Source: RYN-230 sp963711705 (GTDB lineage: Bacteria > Actinomycetota > Actinomycetes > Streptosporangiales > Streptosporangiaceae). Taken from it: a DNA stretch of 64,000 nt. A program made the position numbers and the translations under genes. Below are positions 7,370-16,583 of this stretch, in pieces. Where the stretch lies: positions 1-64,000 of the forward strand of contig CAVQFM010000014.1 of the NCBI GenBank assembly GCA_963711705.1, in the 5' to 3' direction. Positions within the stretch are counted from its first letter, which is position 1; each line of letters starts with the position of its first letter. The notes below the pieces were generated by a model. That model did not search any database and was not told the DNA's origin. It saw only the letters and a list, made by a program, of their open reading frames with translations.

Positions 7370-10183
7370 TCAGTCGGTGCGCTGGGCTCCTAACCTCCCG
7401 GCCATTCTGGTCAGGGAGACGCGGGAGTTGACGCCGAGCTTGTCGAAGATGTGGCGCAGGTGGCTGTTCACGGTGTGCGGCGAGATGAACAACGTCTCCG
7501 CGATCTCCCGGTTGGTTTTGCCTTCTGACGCCAGCTGGGCGATGGCCGCTTCCGCGCTGGTCAAAGCTTCCCAGCCGGTGGCGGGACGTTTCGACGTGAT
7601 GATCCGCCGCCGTACACCCAGCTGTCTCAGCCGGCGGCGTACCCGCGCCGCGTCCCAGCTGGCACCGACCTGCGCGTCGATCGCGAGGGCCCGGTCGAGC
7701 GAGGCGATCGCGTCATCAGTGGCGCCTTCAGCCACTTGCAAGCGGCCGAGGTCCTCCAGTGCCGATGCTGCCGCCAGCGGGCGTTGCCCAGTCTCGAAGA
7801 GCGACGCTGCCGTATCCAAGAGGCGGGTCGAGCTACGCCACAGTCCCCGGGCGTGCGCCACTGCTGCTTTGAAAGAGACGACGCCGGGGTTGAGCTCACA
7901 GCGATGCTCCGCTTGCTCGATGGCGTGCTTGGCGAGCTCATCGTCGCTGGCGGCGACGGCGATCCGCACCAATTGGGGATCGTCTTCTATTTCGAAGGGG
8001 AACAGGGGGAACAGCTTCAGGCGATTGTCATGACCGCGCGCGCACAGCCAGTTGTGTGCCTTGTCTGCTTTGCCCTGGGACATCGCGTGCAGGGCCAGAT
8101 ACCAGGCGGCGTGGGACTGCACACTCGGGGCGCTGGTCTGCAGCATGATTTTCGCGATCTCGGCCATCTCTGCCGCACCGCGCTCGTCGCCAGTGTGAAT
8201 CTTCAATTTGCCCAGGGCCACTACCGATGGCGCTTCGAGCACGCCGACAACCAGGTGGGCCTCGTCGAGGCTGTACCGGCCCTCCAGCGCGAGTGCCGCC
8301 TCGCCGAACTGACCCATCTGGAGCATCTGACGTCCGCGTGAGGTCTCGAACACCCGCAGTGCCCAGTTCTGCCGGTCTCGCTGGGCGGCCGCCACGCCTT
8401 CGTCTATGACGCGAAGGGCCTCGTCGTATCTGTCGGTGGCCGCCAGGAGCCACGACCGGAAGTTATGCGCGAGCCGCTGTCGCGCATCTTCCTGGCCGCC
8501 GAGTCCCCGTCGCTCGGCCGTCTGGAGAATCTCAAGGCCACGGTCGAAGCCGTAGGTCTGGTAGTACACAGCCGATTCGGGGAGCTCGAAGGCGAACCAG
8601 CACGTGTGATTACGGCTCGCATACACGGCCTCTCGTGCTTTGCCCTCGATGGCGAGCGCCTCATCGGTGCGGCCCGCGACCACCAAGTTATGAAACAGCG
8701 CCGCCCAGAGCCAGGACCGCAGATCGGCCGCCAGATCCGGCAGTGCCAACGCCGTGCGGGCATTGTCGGCACGCAGGTCAGGCGAGAGGTCGAACATGCT
8801 GGCGACACTGAAACGAACCCGTGCCTCCTCCTCGGCCGGGAGGACCTGCCGGAGCGCGGTATCAGCGAACTGCCTGCCCTCCTCCCCAAGGCCAGCGGCG
8901 AACAAGGAGATGGCCCGTCTGGCAACGAGCGGCCCCCGAAGCGGATGCCGAGCCGGTGCCAGCTCCAATGCCCGGCCGGCCAGATCGGCGGCGGTTCCAG
9001 GGTCCGTCGTCCCCAGAGCGTCAGCTGCTTGCAGCAAGGTGGCGATGGCGGTTTCATCGCCGGGCTCGGCGCTGTCCGCAAGCTGCTGGGCCACCTCGAC
9101 CGGGAGCGCGCCCCGGGCCAGAAGCACATCGGCCGCTTGACGGTCGAGCGCACGGCGAACCGGGACGGGTGAGCTCGCCCGCACCGCCTCGCGGATCAAG
9201 TCGTGCCCGAATGCCAGCCTGTCGCCACTCTCGACAAAGATGTCGGCCTGGACAAGCTCCTTGATCGGGTCCAGCAGGTCGGCGACCGGCATCCGGGACA
9301 TTTCGGCCAGGTCATAAACAGAGAACCGCCTGCCCAGCGCCGAAGCGAGCGTCGCCAGGCGGTCAGCCGTCGGGGACATGCGCAAGAGCCGGCCACGCAT
9401 GTTGTCACCGACACGCCGCGGCAGGCGATCTTCGAGGAGTTCCGCTCTGCCCGACTCCACCGTCACGATGTGCTCGTCTTGGAGGCCGCGGAAGAACTCG
9501 ATGAGCAGGAACGGGTTTCCCTGGACCAGCTCCGCTTTGCGCAGCAACTCCTCGCCGGGCTCGGCACCCAGAACGTCCACGGCGATCTCTGCGACCGCCT
9601 TACGGCCGAGCGGGCCGAGGCGGATCATCTCGGCCCCCGCCTCTTGCAGCTGGTTCTTGGCGCTTTGCACCTGGGGAAGACCCTGGTCCGGGCGGAACGC
9701 CATCACCCAGCCGACAGGCAAGGAGGCGAGCCGCTGTGGAAGCTGCCGCATCGCCACCGCGCAGCTGGGCCCTCCCCAGTGCAGGTCATCGAGGCAGATG
9801 AGCAAGGGATCCCGCAGCGCGGCCTCTTCGATCAAAGCCTGGATGTCCTGCAAGAGCCAGAACCTCTGCTCTGGGGACGCGTGATGGTCGCTGAGAGTGC
9901 CCCGCGCGACGAGCGGGTTGTCCCCGTCGAAGAGGGCGTCGAAGAGCGCGTCGAGCTCGACCACCCGGCGATGCGGCTCAGTCACCCCCCGTCCCACCCG
10001 GAAGGAGCGCTCAGCGGCCATGGACGCGCACGCATCCAGAAGGCGGGTTTTGCCGAGCCCGGCCCTCCCTTCGACGATGATGACCGAGCCGACCCCGGAA
10101 CGGACCTCGTCGAGGCGGCCGCCGATGGCCGCGAGCTCGTCGCCGCGGCCACGCAGAGGAAGCCCCAGAGTGCCCCCTACCAT
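7370..10183 (-). CDS. LAL-type LuxR transcriptional regulator (AAA ATPase, TPR-like, C-terminal HTH)
   Basis: A 937-residue LAL regulator. It opens with the family motif RGRGDELAAIGGRLDEV, then Walker A GRAGLGKTR (about residues 40-50), Walker B LLICLDDLHWGG, a long helical TPR-like middle, and a C-terminal LuxR-type HTH reading EGKTNREIAETLFISPHTVN. These proteins bind ATP, receive an unknown signal through the helical repeats and activate neighbouring promoters. The ATG at 10183 is chosen over the longer frame because homology begins at once and GAGG lies about 7 bases upstream. Its targets are not identifiable, but it is the first of three LAL regulators in the window. Confidence 0.93.
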   Translation of the reverse strand: MVGGTLGLPLRGRGDELAAIGGRLDEVRSGVGSVIIVEGRAGLGKTRLLDACASMAAERSFRVGRGVTEPHRRVVELDALFDALFDGDNPLVARGTLSDHHASPEQRFWLLQDIQALIEEAALRDPLLICLDDLHWGGPSCAVAMRQLPQRLASLPVGWVMAFRPDQGLPQVQSAKNQLQEAGAEMIRLGPLGRKAVAEIAVDVLGAEPGEELLRKAELVQGNPFLLIEFFRGLQDEHIVTVESGRAELLEDRLPRRVGDNMRGRLLRMSPTADRLATLASALGRRFSVYDLAEMSRMPVADLLDPIKELVQADIFVESGDRLAFGHDLIREAVRASSPVPVRRALDRQAADVLLARGALPVEVAQQLADSAEPGDETAIATLLQAADALGTTDPGTAADLAGRALELAPARHPLRGPLVARRAISLFAAGLGEEGRQFADTALRQVLPAEEEARVRFSVASMFDLSPDLRADNARTALALPDLAADLRSWLWAALFHNLVVAGRTDEALAIEGKAREAVYASRNHTCWFAFELPESAVYYQTYGFDRGLEILQTAERRGLGGQEDARQRLAHNFRSWLLAATDRYDEALRVIDEGVAAAQRDRQNWALRVFETSRGRQMLQMGQFGEAALALEGRYSLDEAHLVVGVLEAPSVVALGKLKIHTGDERGAAEMAEIAKIMLQTSAPSVQSHAAWYLALHAMSQGKADKAHNWLCARGHDNRLKLFPLFPFEIEDDPQLVRIAVAASDDELAKHAIEQAEHRCELNPGVVSFKAAVAHARGLWRSSTRLLDTAASLFETGQRPLAAASALEDLGRLQVAEGATDDAIASLDRALAIDAQVGASWDAARVRRRLRQLGVRRRIITSKRPATGWEALTSAEAAIAQLASEGKTNREIAETLFISPHTVNSHLRHIFDKLGVNSRVSLTRMAGRLGAQRTD

Positions 10184-10548
10184 CGGGTCCTCACGCCGGG
10201 AGTGTACGTCCGGCCTGCTCAGGCATCCAGGGCAACGAGCCCACCAGGGAAGGATCGCGCTGGACCGGCGCCCTGCATAAGGAATGGCTCGTTCGAGCGA
10301 TGCCGTAGTGATGCGCGATGCGAACAATCGCCACTGAGGGACGAAGACGGATCCGGTGACGTCAGGGACCGGCACGTCTACCGGAGAGGGTCCATGCCGC
10401 AGACCAAGCCCAAGCATCGTCTTCGCCGGGCGGCGGCACCCGGGCCGCCTACGACACCATCGCCAGCGCGATCGCGTCCTACGGTGATCCGCGGCCTCCC
10501 AGGTCGCGGAGCGCCCCGCCACAACCCATCAGCCGAAAGAACACCGCC
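10184..10548. other. Divergent intergenic region, no confident gene
   Basis: 365 bases between the LAL regulator (minus) and a tautomerase (plus). A plus-frame stretch around 10439-10490 reads TRAAYDTIASAIASYGDP, faintly like a methyltransferase N-terminus, but without start, motif I or continuation, so it is not called. No clear palindrome was seen. Confidence 0.35.
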
Positions 10549-10995
10549 ATGCCCATGATCGACGTCTACGCCACTGCCGGGACATTCCCCGACCAGCACC
10601 GGCTCGCCACCGACCTCGCCACCGCGCTCATGACCATCGAGCAGGTGCCCGACATCCCCATGTTCCGGCAGAACACTGCCGCCTTCATCCACGACCTGCC
10701 CGCCGGCAGCCAGGCCAACGTCAACGGCGAAAGCAACTACGTGCGGATCCAGGTTCTTACCAACTCAGGCGCGCTCGACCGCGGCAAGCAGCTGGCCGTG
10801 GTCGAGCGGCTGACCGCGATCACCGCCGACGCCGCCGGTGATCCCGGGCTAGCCAGCCGGACCTGGGTGCTGCTGACCGAGGCACCCGACGGCGGCTGGG
10901 GCCTGGCCGGCCATGCAAACACCAACGAGGAACTGGTCGCCGCTGCCCGCAAACAGCTGGCCAGCCTGGCGGCTAGCAAGCAGGCCGACGACTGA
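10549..10995 (+). CDS. Tautomerase-superfamily protein
   Basis: A 148-residue protein beginning MPMIDVYATAGTFP. The tautomerase superfamily uses the amino-terminal Pro (Pro-2 after Met removal) as catalytic base. This requires the ATG at 10549, as the second ATG two codons later would lose it. Length is about twice a 4-oxalocrotonate tautomerase subunit, as in the cis-CaaD/MSAD-like single-chain forms; NGESNYVRIQVLTNSG and the C-terminal helix fit. The substrate is unknown. It is divergent from the LAL regulator at 7370-10183. Confidence 0.75.
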   Translation: MPMIDVYATAGTFPDQHRLATDLATALMTIEQVPDIPMFRQNTAAFIHDLPAGSQANVNGESNYVRIQVLTNSGALDRGKQLAVVERLTAITADAAGDPGLASRTWVLLTEAPDGGWGLAGHANTNEELVAAARKQLASLAASKQADD

Positions 10996-11090
10996 CAGAT
11001 TGTGAGCCCACTTGCCCGTTCGGCGGGGGCAGGTCTTCGTTCCTGCCGGTGATGTGCATGAGGATGGCGTAGCTGCTGGTGTCGCCGGTC

Positions 11091-11525
11091 TCACCCGTTC
11101 TCGGAGGGCAGCGGCTCGAGGCGCGGGGCGGCGCGCGCCGCCAGGGTGGCCGCGACGTCGGGCGGCACCGGCACGTTCGAGCCCTGGAAGCCGCGGAACG
11201 GGCGGAACGAGCCGAGCTGGACGTCCTCGAGCAGCTCCGACCTGAGCAGTGGCGGGCGGATGCGGTAGTCGAGCCGGATGTCGGTCCGCCAGCGGAAGTG
11301 CGCGGGGTCGGATGGCTGAACGGGATGCTCATACGTCTCGGACACAATCGTCGCGACGTAGTAGATGCCAGGGTCTTTGGGCCCCACGACCTGCAGCCAG
11401 ACCCGGTCGCCCAGTGTCATCCGGTCGCGGTAGCGAGGCGTGCCCCACCACTGCTCCCGGGAAGCCGCTACCGAGGCGCCCAGGTCGTAGTACCGGGGGT
11501 TGCCCTGAAAGATCCAGTCAGCCAT
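11091..11525 (-). CDS. EVE-domain (PUA-like) protein
   Basis: A 144-residue protein starting MADWIFQGNPRYYDL, with WWGTPRYRDRMTLGDRVWLQ and the central GIYYVATIVSE strand. This matches the EVE domain, a PUA-like fold that binds modified bases in nucleic acids and often accompanies restriction or defence genes. No restriction enzyme lies nearby; the neighbours are a short open frame upstream (11541-11732) and an LLM oxidoreductase divergently. Family call is confident; function here is not. Confidence 0.8.
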   Translation of the reverse strand: MADWIFQGNPRYYDLGASVAASREQWWGTPRYRDRMTLGDRVWLQVVGPKDPGIYYVATIVSETYEHPVQPSDPAHFRWRTDIRLDYRIRPPLLRSELLEDVQLGSFRPFRGFQGSNVPVPPDVAATLAARAAPRLEPLPSENG

Positions 11526-11540
11526 GGTGTGACGATTACT

Positions 11541-11732
11541 CTAGCGATCCTCGGCCAGCGTGGTGAGGACGGGCTGGGCGACTGCCGCCATCCCGGCCGC
11601 ATTCGGGTGATACGGGGACGCTGCGATCGCACGTCCCCATGCCGCGATGTGGGTCGGCGGCAGCAGCGGCCAGGGCAGGCTGGCCAGCGTGAGCCGGGGC
11701 ACGAAGCCGACGTTGTTGCTGCGCTGGTTCAC
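11541..11732 (-). CDS. Small hypothetical protein
   Basis: A 63-codon minus-strand frame from a GTG at 11732, ending 15 bp upstream of the EVE gene. Codon use is strongly G/C at third positions like real genes around it, and the translation (ending AGMAAVAQPVLTTLAEDR) is not low complexity. No domain is recognised and no clear ribosome site is seen, so it could be a 3' gene remnant or a small protein co-transcribed with the EVE gene. Confidence 0.3.
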   Translation of the reverse strand: MNQRSNNVGFVPRLTLASLPWPLLPPTHIAAWGRAIAASPYHPNAAGMAAVAQPVLTTLAEDR

Positions 11733-11772
11733 CTATGATGGGGCTGGTCGGCGGGTGGGGGAGTGCGTGGTC

Positions 11773-12705
11773 ATGGACGCCGGTCTTCATTTGCCGTTGA
11801 TCGACTTCGGCGGCGAAGGGTTCTCCTACCGCCGCCTCGCTGAGACCGTGGACGCCGCGCGGGAGTGCGGGTTCGCGGCGATCTCGGCCAACGATCATTT
11901 CCTGTTTTCCGCGCCGTGGCTCGATGGCCTTACGGCCCTGGCCGCGGTGGCCGAGCGTTCGGGCGGCATGAAGCTGGTGACCACTCTTGCGCTGGCGTCA
12001 TTGCGCGGGCCGGTGCCCTTGGCGAAGGCGTTCTCGGCACTGGATATCCTCTCCGGCGGCCGCGTGATCGCCGGCGTTGGCCCGGGGTCGTCGAAGGCTG
12101 ACTACGAGGTGGTGGGGGTGCCGTTCGAGGAGCGGTGGCAGCGTTTCGACGAGGCGGCCCGGCTGCTCAAAGCCTTGCTCCAGCCGGGGGCGGCCGCGGA
12201 CAGCGGCATCTACTACTCCGCGCCGCTGGCCGGGCTGTCCCCGGCGCCGCGGCAACGCGGCGGCGTCCCGTTGTGGATCGGAAGCTGGGGCTCTCAAGCT
12301 GGTTTGCGCCGCGTCGCCTGTCTTGGCGATGGCTGGCTTGCCTCCGCCTACAACACCACCCCGGAGGCCTTCGCCGCGGCCATGAAGCTTCTTGGCCGAG
12401 AACTCGAAAGACAGGCGAAGCCGACCGCCGATTTCCCGAACGCGCTGGTCACAATGTGGGCCTGGATCACAGACAAGCGCTCAGATGCCGAACGGGTCCT
12501 GTCCGGGGTTGTCGGTCCCCTGGTCAAAAAGGACCCGGCGGAGCTTCGCGGCCGGATCTGCGTCGGCTCGGCGCACGAATGCGCGGAGTTGCTGTCCCGA
12601 TACGCCCGAGCAGGCTGCCAGCGCGTCCACTTCTGGCCAGTAGGCGACGAGCGCCGCCAGGTCGAGCTGATCGCCGCCGAGGTCATGCCACGGGTCTGCG
12701 GCTAA
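11773..12705 (+). CDS. LLM-class flavin-dependent oxidoreductase
   Basis: A 310-residue luciferase-like (TIM-barrel) oxidoreductase that uses FMN or coenzyme F420. It begins MDAGLHLPLIDFGGEG, has GFAAISANDHFLF, the barrel segment KLVTTLALASLRGPVPLAKA, GRVIAGVGPGSSKADYE and VPLWIGSWGSQAGLRRVA. The ATG at 11773 is chosen because GGGGGAG lies about 10 bases upstream and the family begins right there; a longer frame from 11647 adds non-conserved residues. Substrate is unknown. Confidence 0.88.
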   Translation: MDAGLHLPLIDFGGEGFSYRRLAETVDAARECGFAAISANDHFLFSAPWLDGLTALAAVAERSGGMKLVTTLALASLRGPVPLAKAFSALDILSGGRVIAGVGPGSSKADYEVVGVPFEERWQRFDEAARLLKALLQPGAAADSGIYYSAPLAGLSPAPRQRGGVPLWIGSWGSQAGLRRVACLGDGWLASAYNTTPEAFAAAMKLLGRELERQAKPTADFPNALVTMWAWITDKRSDAERVLSGVVGPLVKKDPAELRGRICVGSAHECAELLSRYARAGCQRVHFWPVGDERRQVELIAAEVMPRVCG

Positions 12706-12776
12706 GTAACGGGTGCTTGACGAGCGAATGTCCGTGAGGCGGTGGGTGCGCTGGCGCCTGCAGAAGGGCCGGGCCC

Positions 12777-13181
12777 CTATTTCAGGGCATCCAGGAGTTC
12801 CTGGCAGGCCTGCTCGCAGCGCCGGCAGGCCTGCTCGCAGACCCGGCAGTGCTCGTGGTGGGGGGCATGCCGCTCGCACTCGTCGCCGCAGCTGTGGCAG
12901 ATGGCCACGCAGGCTTGCAGCAGCGGCTTGGTGGTGTTGGCGTCATACCGAGCCTGGCGGCTTGTCACCCCGAGCGTGGCGGTGCAGATATCGGCGCAGT
13001 TCAGGCATAGCCGGATGCAGGTGACCATCTCGGCCAGATTCTGCTCGCTCAAGTCGGCGTCGACGTCGGCGATGCAGGCCTGGGCGCAGTCGCTGAGCGC
13101 GTCAATAGCGGTGGCCAGCACAGCCGCGTTGACACCGAAGGTGCCTGGGTAGGTGTCCAGCATCGGCCTGGCGTAGCTCAT
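12777..13181 (-). CDS. Four-helix-bundle Cys-rich copper-binding protein (DUF326/Csp-like)
   Basis: A 134-residue protein with about 15 Cys arranged in CxxxC repeats along helices (CAQAC, CIRLCLNC, ACVAICHSC, CRVCEQACRRCEQAC) and an His-rich turn HAPHHEHC. This is the copper-storage/four-helix-bundle family in which thiols line the bundle core and hold Cu(I). No signal peptide, so probably cytosolic. The ATG at 13181 follows a strong AAAGGAGG site. It is divergent from the DUF1326/DUF2182 pair, suggesting metal-related regulation across 13182-13452. Confidence 0.9.
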   Translation of the reverse strand: MSYARPMLDTYPGTFGVNAAVLATAIDALSDCAQACIADVDADLSEQNLAEMVTCIRLCLNCADICTATLGVTSRQARYDANTTKPLLQACVAICHSCGDECERHAPHHEHCRVCEQACRRCEQACQELLDALK

Positions 13182-13452
13182 GGGCCCTCCTTTAAGGGCG
13201 ATGAAGGCTTTACAGGGTGATGGAAGGCGATGCGGCAAACAGCACCTTGGTACCCGGAGTACGTGCGGATAACCAGCAGGTGGACAGAGGACACCAGCGG
13301 GCAACAGCACCCGGCCGGCCCAGGGCCAGCCGCGCTAGTCGGCGTAAGAGCTGTCGCCGGATGCGGCCTCGGGATGGATCTTGTGTCTTGACGGTCAACG
13401 CTGACTGGGCCAGCCTGGTCGAGGGAGCTTTACTGCGAAGTTGGGGGCGGCT

Positions 13453-14055
13453 ATGGCCTGGCGGCTTGATGGGACGTATTTCGAGTCATGCTCGTGCGAC
13501 ACGGTCTGTCCGTGTACCTGGTCGGCGCTGACCGCGAAGGCGACGCTGGACCGGTGCCGGGCGCTTCTGGCCTACCACGTCCAGTCGGGCGAGATCGATG
13601 GTGTTGACGTCAGCGGCCTGAGTTTTGCCCTGTTCCTGGACACGCCACCAGTGATGAGCGAGGGCAACTGGCGGGTGGGGGTCTACCTGGATGACGCCGC
13701 ATCCGACAGCCAGGCAGAGCAGCTCGGGGCGGTCCTGTCCGGGCAGCTCGGCGGGCCGCCCGCGATGCTCGGCCCGCTGATCAGCGAAATGCTCGGCGTG
13801 GAAAGGGCACCCATCACCTACAGCGAGGACGGCCGCGGGCACCATGTCCGGATCGGCGATACAGCAGACGTCGGCGTCGAGGACTTCGTCGCCATCGAGG
13901 GCCACGACCCGGTTCAGCTGACGAACGTGTTCCACCCTTCGAACACGACACTGACGGTCGCCCCGGCCAATGCCGCGCACCTGTCAACGTTCGGGGTCGA
14001 CTGGGGGCGCGAGGGGCAGAGCGGCTTTTCCGCACCGTTCTCCTGGGCGGGGTGA
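13453..14055 (+). CDS. DUF1326 family protein
   Basis: A 200-residue protein starting MAWRLDGTYFESCSCDTVCP, the diagnostic DUF1326 N-terminus with a CxCxxxCPC cluster that looks metal- or haem-binding, though the family has no proven activity. The ATG at 13453 has GGGGG just upstream; an alternative TTG at 13441 is less likely. Its end overlaps the next gene by four bases, indicating translational coupling with the DUF2182 membrane protein, a very common pairing in actinobacteria. Confidence 0.9.
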   Translation: MAWRLDGTYFESCSCDTVCPCTWSALTAKATLDRCRALLAYHVQSGEIDGVDVSGLSFALFLDTPPVMSEGNWRVGVYLDDAASDSQAEQLGAVLSGQLGGPPAMLGPLISEMLGVERAPITYSEDGRGHHVRIGDTADVGVEDFVAIEGHDPVQLTNVFHPSNTTLTVAPANAAHLSTFGVDWGREGQSGFSAPFSWAG

Positions 14056-14825
14056 GCAGCTCCTCCGGGCTGGCCCGGCCACGGCCCGGCCTGGCGACCC
14101 GTGAGGCCGCGTTCCTGCTGATCCTGGCGGCGGGCGCCTGGGCTGCGACCGTCGCGCTCGCCCGCGGGATGGCCGGGATGACGGGCACGATGGGGCTCGG
14201 CCTGGCCGCGTTCGTGCCGGTATGGACGCTGATGATGGCCGCCATGATGCTCCCGTCGGTGTCGCCCACGGCCTCGCTGTACGCCAGGACCATCCAGGGC
14301 AGGCGGCCGGCGAGGATCGCCGGCCTGGTGGCGGGCTATCTCGCGGTCTGGGCGGCGGCGGGCCTGCCCGCCTACGGGCTGGCCCGGCTCGCTGGCTGGC
14401 TGACCGGGCAGCACCCCGGCGCCGCACACGTCATGACCGTAGCCGTCTTCGCCGTCTGCGGGATCTACCAGCTGAGCCCCCTGAAGGACCGCTGCCTCGC
14501 GCACTGCCGCTCCCCGCTCGGGCTGCTCCTGCACTATGGCTCCTACCGGGGCAGGTCCCGCGATCTGCGCGTCGGCGTCCATCACGGCGGATACTGCCTG
14601 GGCTGCTGCTGGGGCCTGATGCTGCTCCTGATCGCAGTGGGCGTGATGAACGTGATAGCAATGGTCGGCCTGGCCGCCCTGGTGCTGATCGAGAAACTCT
14701 GGCGATGGGGCCCCGCGGCTGGCCGGCTCGCCGGTGTCGCCGCGCTGGCCCTTGCTGCGGCCACGATCTGGCTCCCCTGGCTCGCCCCGGGCCTGCACGC
14801 CGCGCCGCAAATGATGATGAACTGA
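14052..14825 (+). CDS. DUF2182 integral membrane protein
   Basis: A 257-residue membrane protein with about six hydrophobic segments. The DUF2182 signature is visible: the MMAAMMLPSV Met-rich helix, CGIYQLSPLKDRCLAHCRSP and the HHGGYCLGCCWGLM motif. Met/Cys/His in membrane helices suggest metal handling, consistent with the copper-binding neighbour, but this is inference. Starts at a GTG overlapping the DUF1326 stop codon, so the two are one operon. Confidence 0.92.
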   Translation: MSSSSGLARPRPGLATREAAFLLILAAGAWAATVALARGMAGMTGTMGLGLAAFVPVWTLMMAAMMLPSVSPTASLYARTIQGRRPARIAGLVAGYLAVWAAAGLPAYGLARLAGWLTGQHPGAAHVMTVAVFAVCGIYQLSPLKDRCLAHCRSPLGLLLHYGSYRGRSRDLRVGVHHGGYCLGCCWGLMLLLIAVGVMNVIAMVGLAALVLIEKLWRWGPAAGRLAGVAALALAAATIWLPWLAPGLHAAPQMMMN

Positions 14826-15062
14826 CCCCCAAGCCCGATCCGCCCGCACCAGTCGCAGCCGCAAGCCAAGCGCGCCGAAACGCCCTGCTATGCGTCGCCA
14901 CGGCGGCTGATCTGACCCACCGAGGCAGCGCCAGATCGGCGGCGATACGTGCGCCCGCACCTGGTCATCCAGTCAGGGTCTGTGGTCTGGGGACTACCGC
15001 GGCCGGCCCGGAGGTGGCCCTGGCGGCCGGCGGCCGCGTCTTCTCCGTCGGCGAGGCAGCCG

Positions 15063-15639
15063 TCATAGGCCGAACGCGTTTCCGCCGTTGGCCATGATCG
15101 TTTGCCCGGTGATCCAGCCCGCCTCGTCGGCCGCGAGCAAGAAGACGCTCCCGGCGATGTCGGCCGGCTCGGCCTGGCGGTGGATCACTTGGCGGCCGAG
15201 GCTTGCGTCCACGACTGCCCGCGGGAGCCCTTCGGTCATCGCGGTCCGGGTCAAAGATGGGAGCAGGGCGTTGATGGTGATCCCCTCGTCGCCCAGCGTG
15301 GCTGACAGCGCACGAGTGAAGCCGATCACGCCCATCTTGCTTGTGCGGTAGGCGATCGAGACTGGGCTCGCGATGGCGACCGTTGCCGAAGCGACATTGA
15401 TGACCCGGCCCCAGCCACGTCCGCGCATGAGCGGCAGAAACGCCTTGCACATGAGCATTGGCCCGTTCAGGTTGACGGCCATGAGGCGTTGCCACAGACC
15501 GAAGTCGAGATCATCCCAGGTCGCGGACTCGAAGATCCCAGCGTTGTTGACCAGGATGTCGACGCGCCCCAGTGCATCGGTGACCCGGTCGCGGGCAGCT
15601 CCAATCGAAGACGGGTTCAGCGGTCTTGCTTGCTGGCAT
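15063..15639 (-). pseudogene. SDR-family oxidoreductase with deleted NAD(P)-binding N-terminus
   Basis: The C-terminal two-thirds of a classical SDR are intact: GRVDILVNNAG, the catalytic YRTSK (Tyr/Lys), and the C-terminal GWITGQTIMANGG. A start ATG with an AAAGGA site at 15639 begins MPASKTAEPV, but the expected TGxxxGIG Rossmann loop and about 40 residues are absent, and the two halves are in different frames. An internal deletion of roughly 110-120 bp near 15600-15610 explains this. The remaining frame from 15482 could encode 139 residues without a cofactor site. It lies 36 bp downstream of the NmrA-like gene and was probably its operon partner. Confidence 0.8.
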
Positions 15640-15675
15640 GTGACTTGTCCTTTCCGTGATTGCGAATCGGTCCTG

Positions 15676-16560
15676 TCATGAGGTGACCGTCGGCTTCAGC
15701 ACTTCTTCGCACCATTGGCGGAAGCTGGTCGGAGTCGAGTTCTGCGGGGTGCGCTGGACGGCGTTGTCAATGCCCTCGTTCTTCGCCCAGGCCATGTCGG
15801 TCATGCCCTGCGCCATCGCTTGGGACATGCCGTAGCTGACGAAGCGGTCCTTGTAGGCCTCGAACGTGGTCTGCTGGAAGCGGACGTCCTTGCCGAGCAC
15901 CTGCGACATGATCCCGGCCATGTCGCTGAAGGACAGATCCTCGGGTCCGAGCAGCGGGACCTCGCCGGTGCCGCTCCAGCTTGTGTCGAGCAGCAGACGC
16001 GAGGCTGCGGCAGCGATGTCGCGGGTGGCGACGGTCGGCAGCTTGCGGTCACCCTCGATCGGCGAGAAGAACATGCCCTGGTTCCTGATCGACTCGGCCT
16101 GGCGGGCCGTGTTGTCCATGAAGGAGGGGTTGGTCAGCGCGCGGTAAGCCACCCCGCTGGCCGCGATGAGGTCGTCCATCGCCAGCGAGCCGGTGACATA
16201 GCCGGCCTGGCCGGCCCAGGGCGTGCCGCGGCCGAGCGCGGAGACTCCGACGACGCGCCCGACGTCATGCCTCCGGAATGCCTCGGCGGCGGGCCGGGTG
16301 AACTCGACGAAGGCGGCTTCGACCGAAGGCGCCAGTGGGTCCGGCGGCGTCAGCCAGAAAACGGCATCGGCGCCGGCGAATGCCTTGTCCACAACCGCCG
16401 TATCGCCGTGCGAGCCCACGACGATGTCGAGGTCCTCGCGGACGCTGGCCGGGAGATCTGTGGGATCGCGGGCGATGACCCGGACCTTTTCGCCGCCGCC
16501 GAGCAGGCTGGCGAGCACCTGGCGGCCGATCTGGCCGGTGGGGGTGGTGATGACGATCAT
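15676..16560 (-). CDS. NmrA-like NAD(P)-binding oxidoreductase
   Basis: A 294-residue atypical SDR/NmrA protein. It starts MIVITTPTGQIGRQVL, a variant of the glycine-rich loop, followed by KVRVIARDP, ADAVFWLTPPDP and GVSALGRGTPWAG. Members act as NAD(P)H:quinone oxidoreductases or redox sensors. The ATG at 16560 follows AAGGAGG by 4 bases. The gene is divergent from a TetR regulator over an 84-bp gap carrying inverted repeats, so it is almost certainly that regulator's target. Confidence 0.9.
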   Translation of the reverse strand: MIVITTPTGQIGRQVLASLLGGGEKVRVIARDPTDLPASVREDLDIVVGSHGDTAVVDKAFAGADAVFWLTPPDPLAPSVEAAFVEFTRPAAEAFRRHDVGRVVGVSALGRGTPWAGQAGYVTGSLAMDDLIAASGVAYRALTNPSFMDNTARQAESIRNQGMFFSPIEGDRKLPTVATRDIAAAASRLLLDTSWSGTGEVPLLGPEDLSFSDMAGIMSQVLGKDVRFQQTTFEAYKDRFVSYGMSQAMAQGMTDMAWAKNEGIDNAVQRTPQNSTPTSFRQWCEEVLKPTVTS

Positions 16561-16583
16561 CGTTCCTCCTTGGGGATCAATCG

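Noticed and set aside
10430..10510. Plus-frame segment TRAAYDTIASAIASYGDP resembling a methyltransferase N-terminus
   Set aside because: Too short, no start with ribosome site, no motif I, and other frames are equally open.
9203..10558. 451-codon plus-strand frame opposite the first LAL regulator
   Set aside because: Shadow frame; composition and lack of motifs contrast with the intact ATPase/HTH protein on the other strand.
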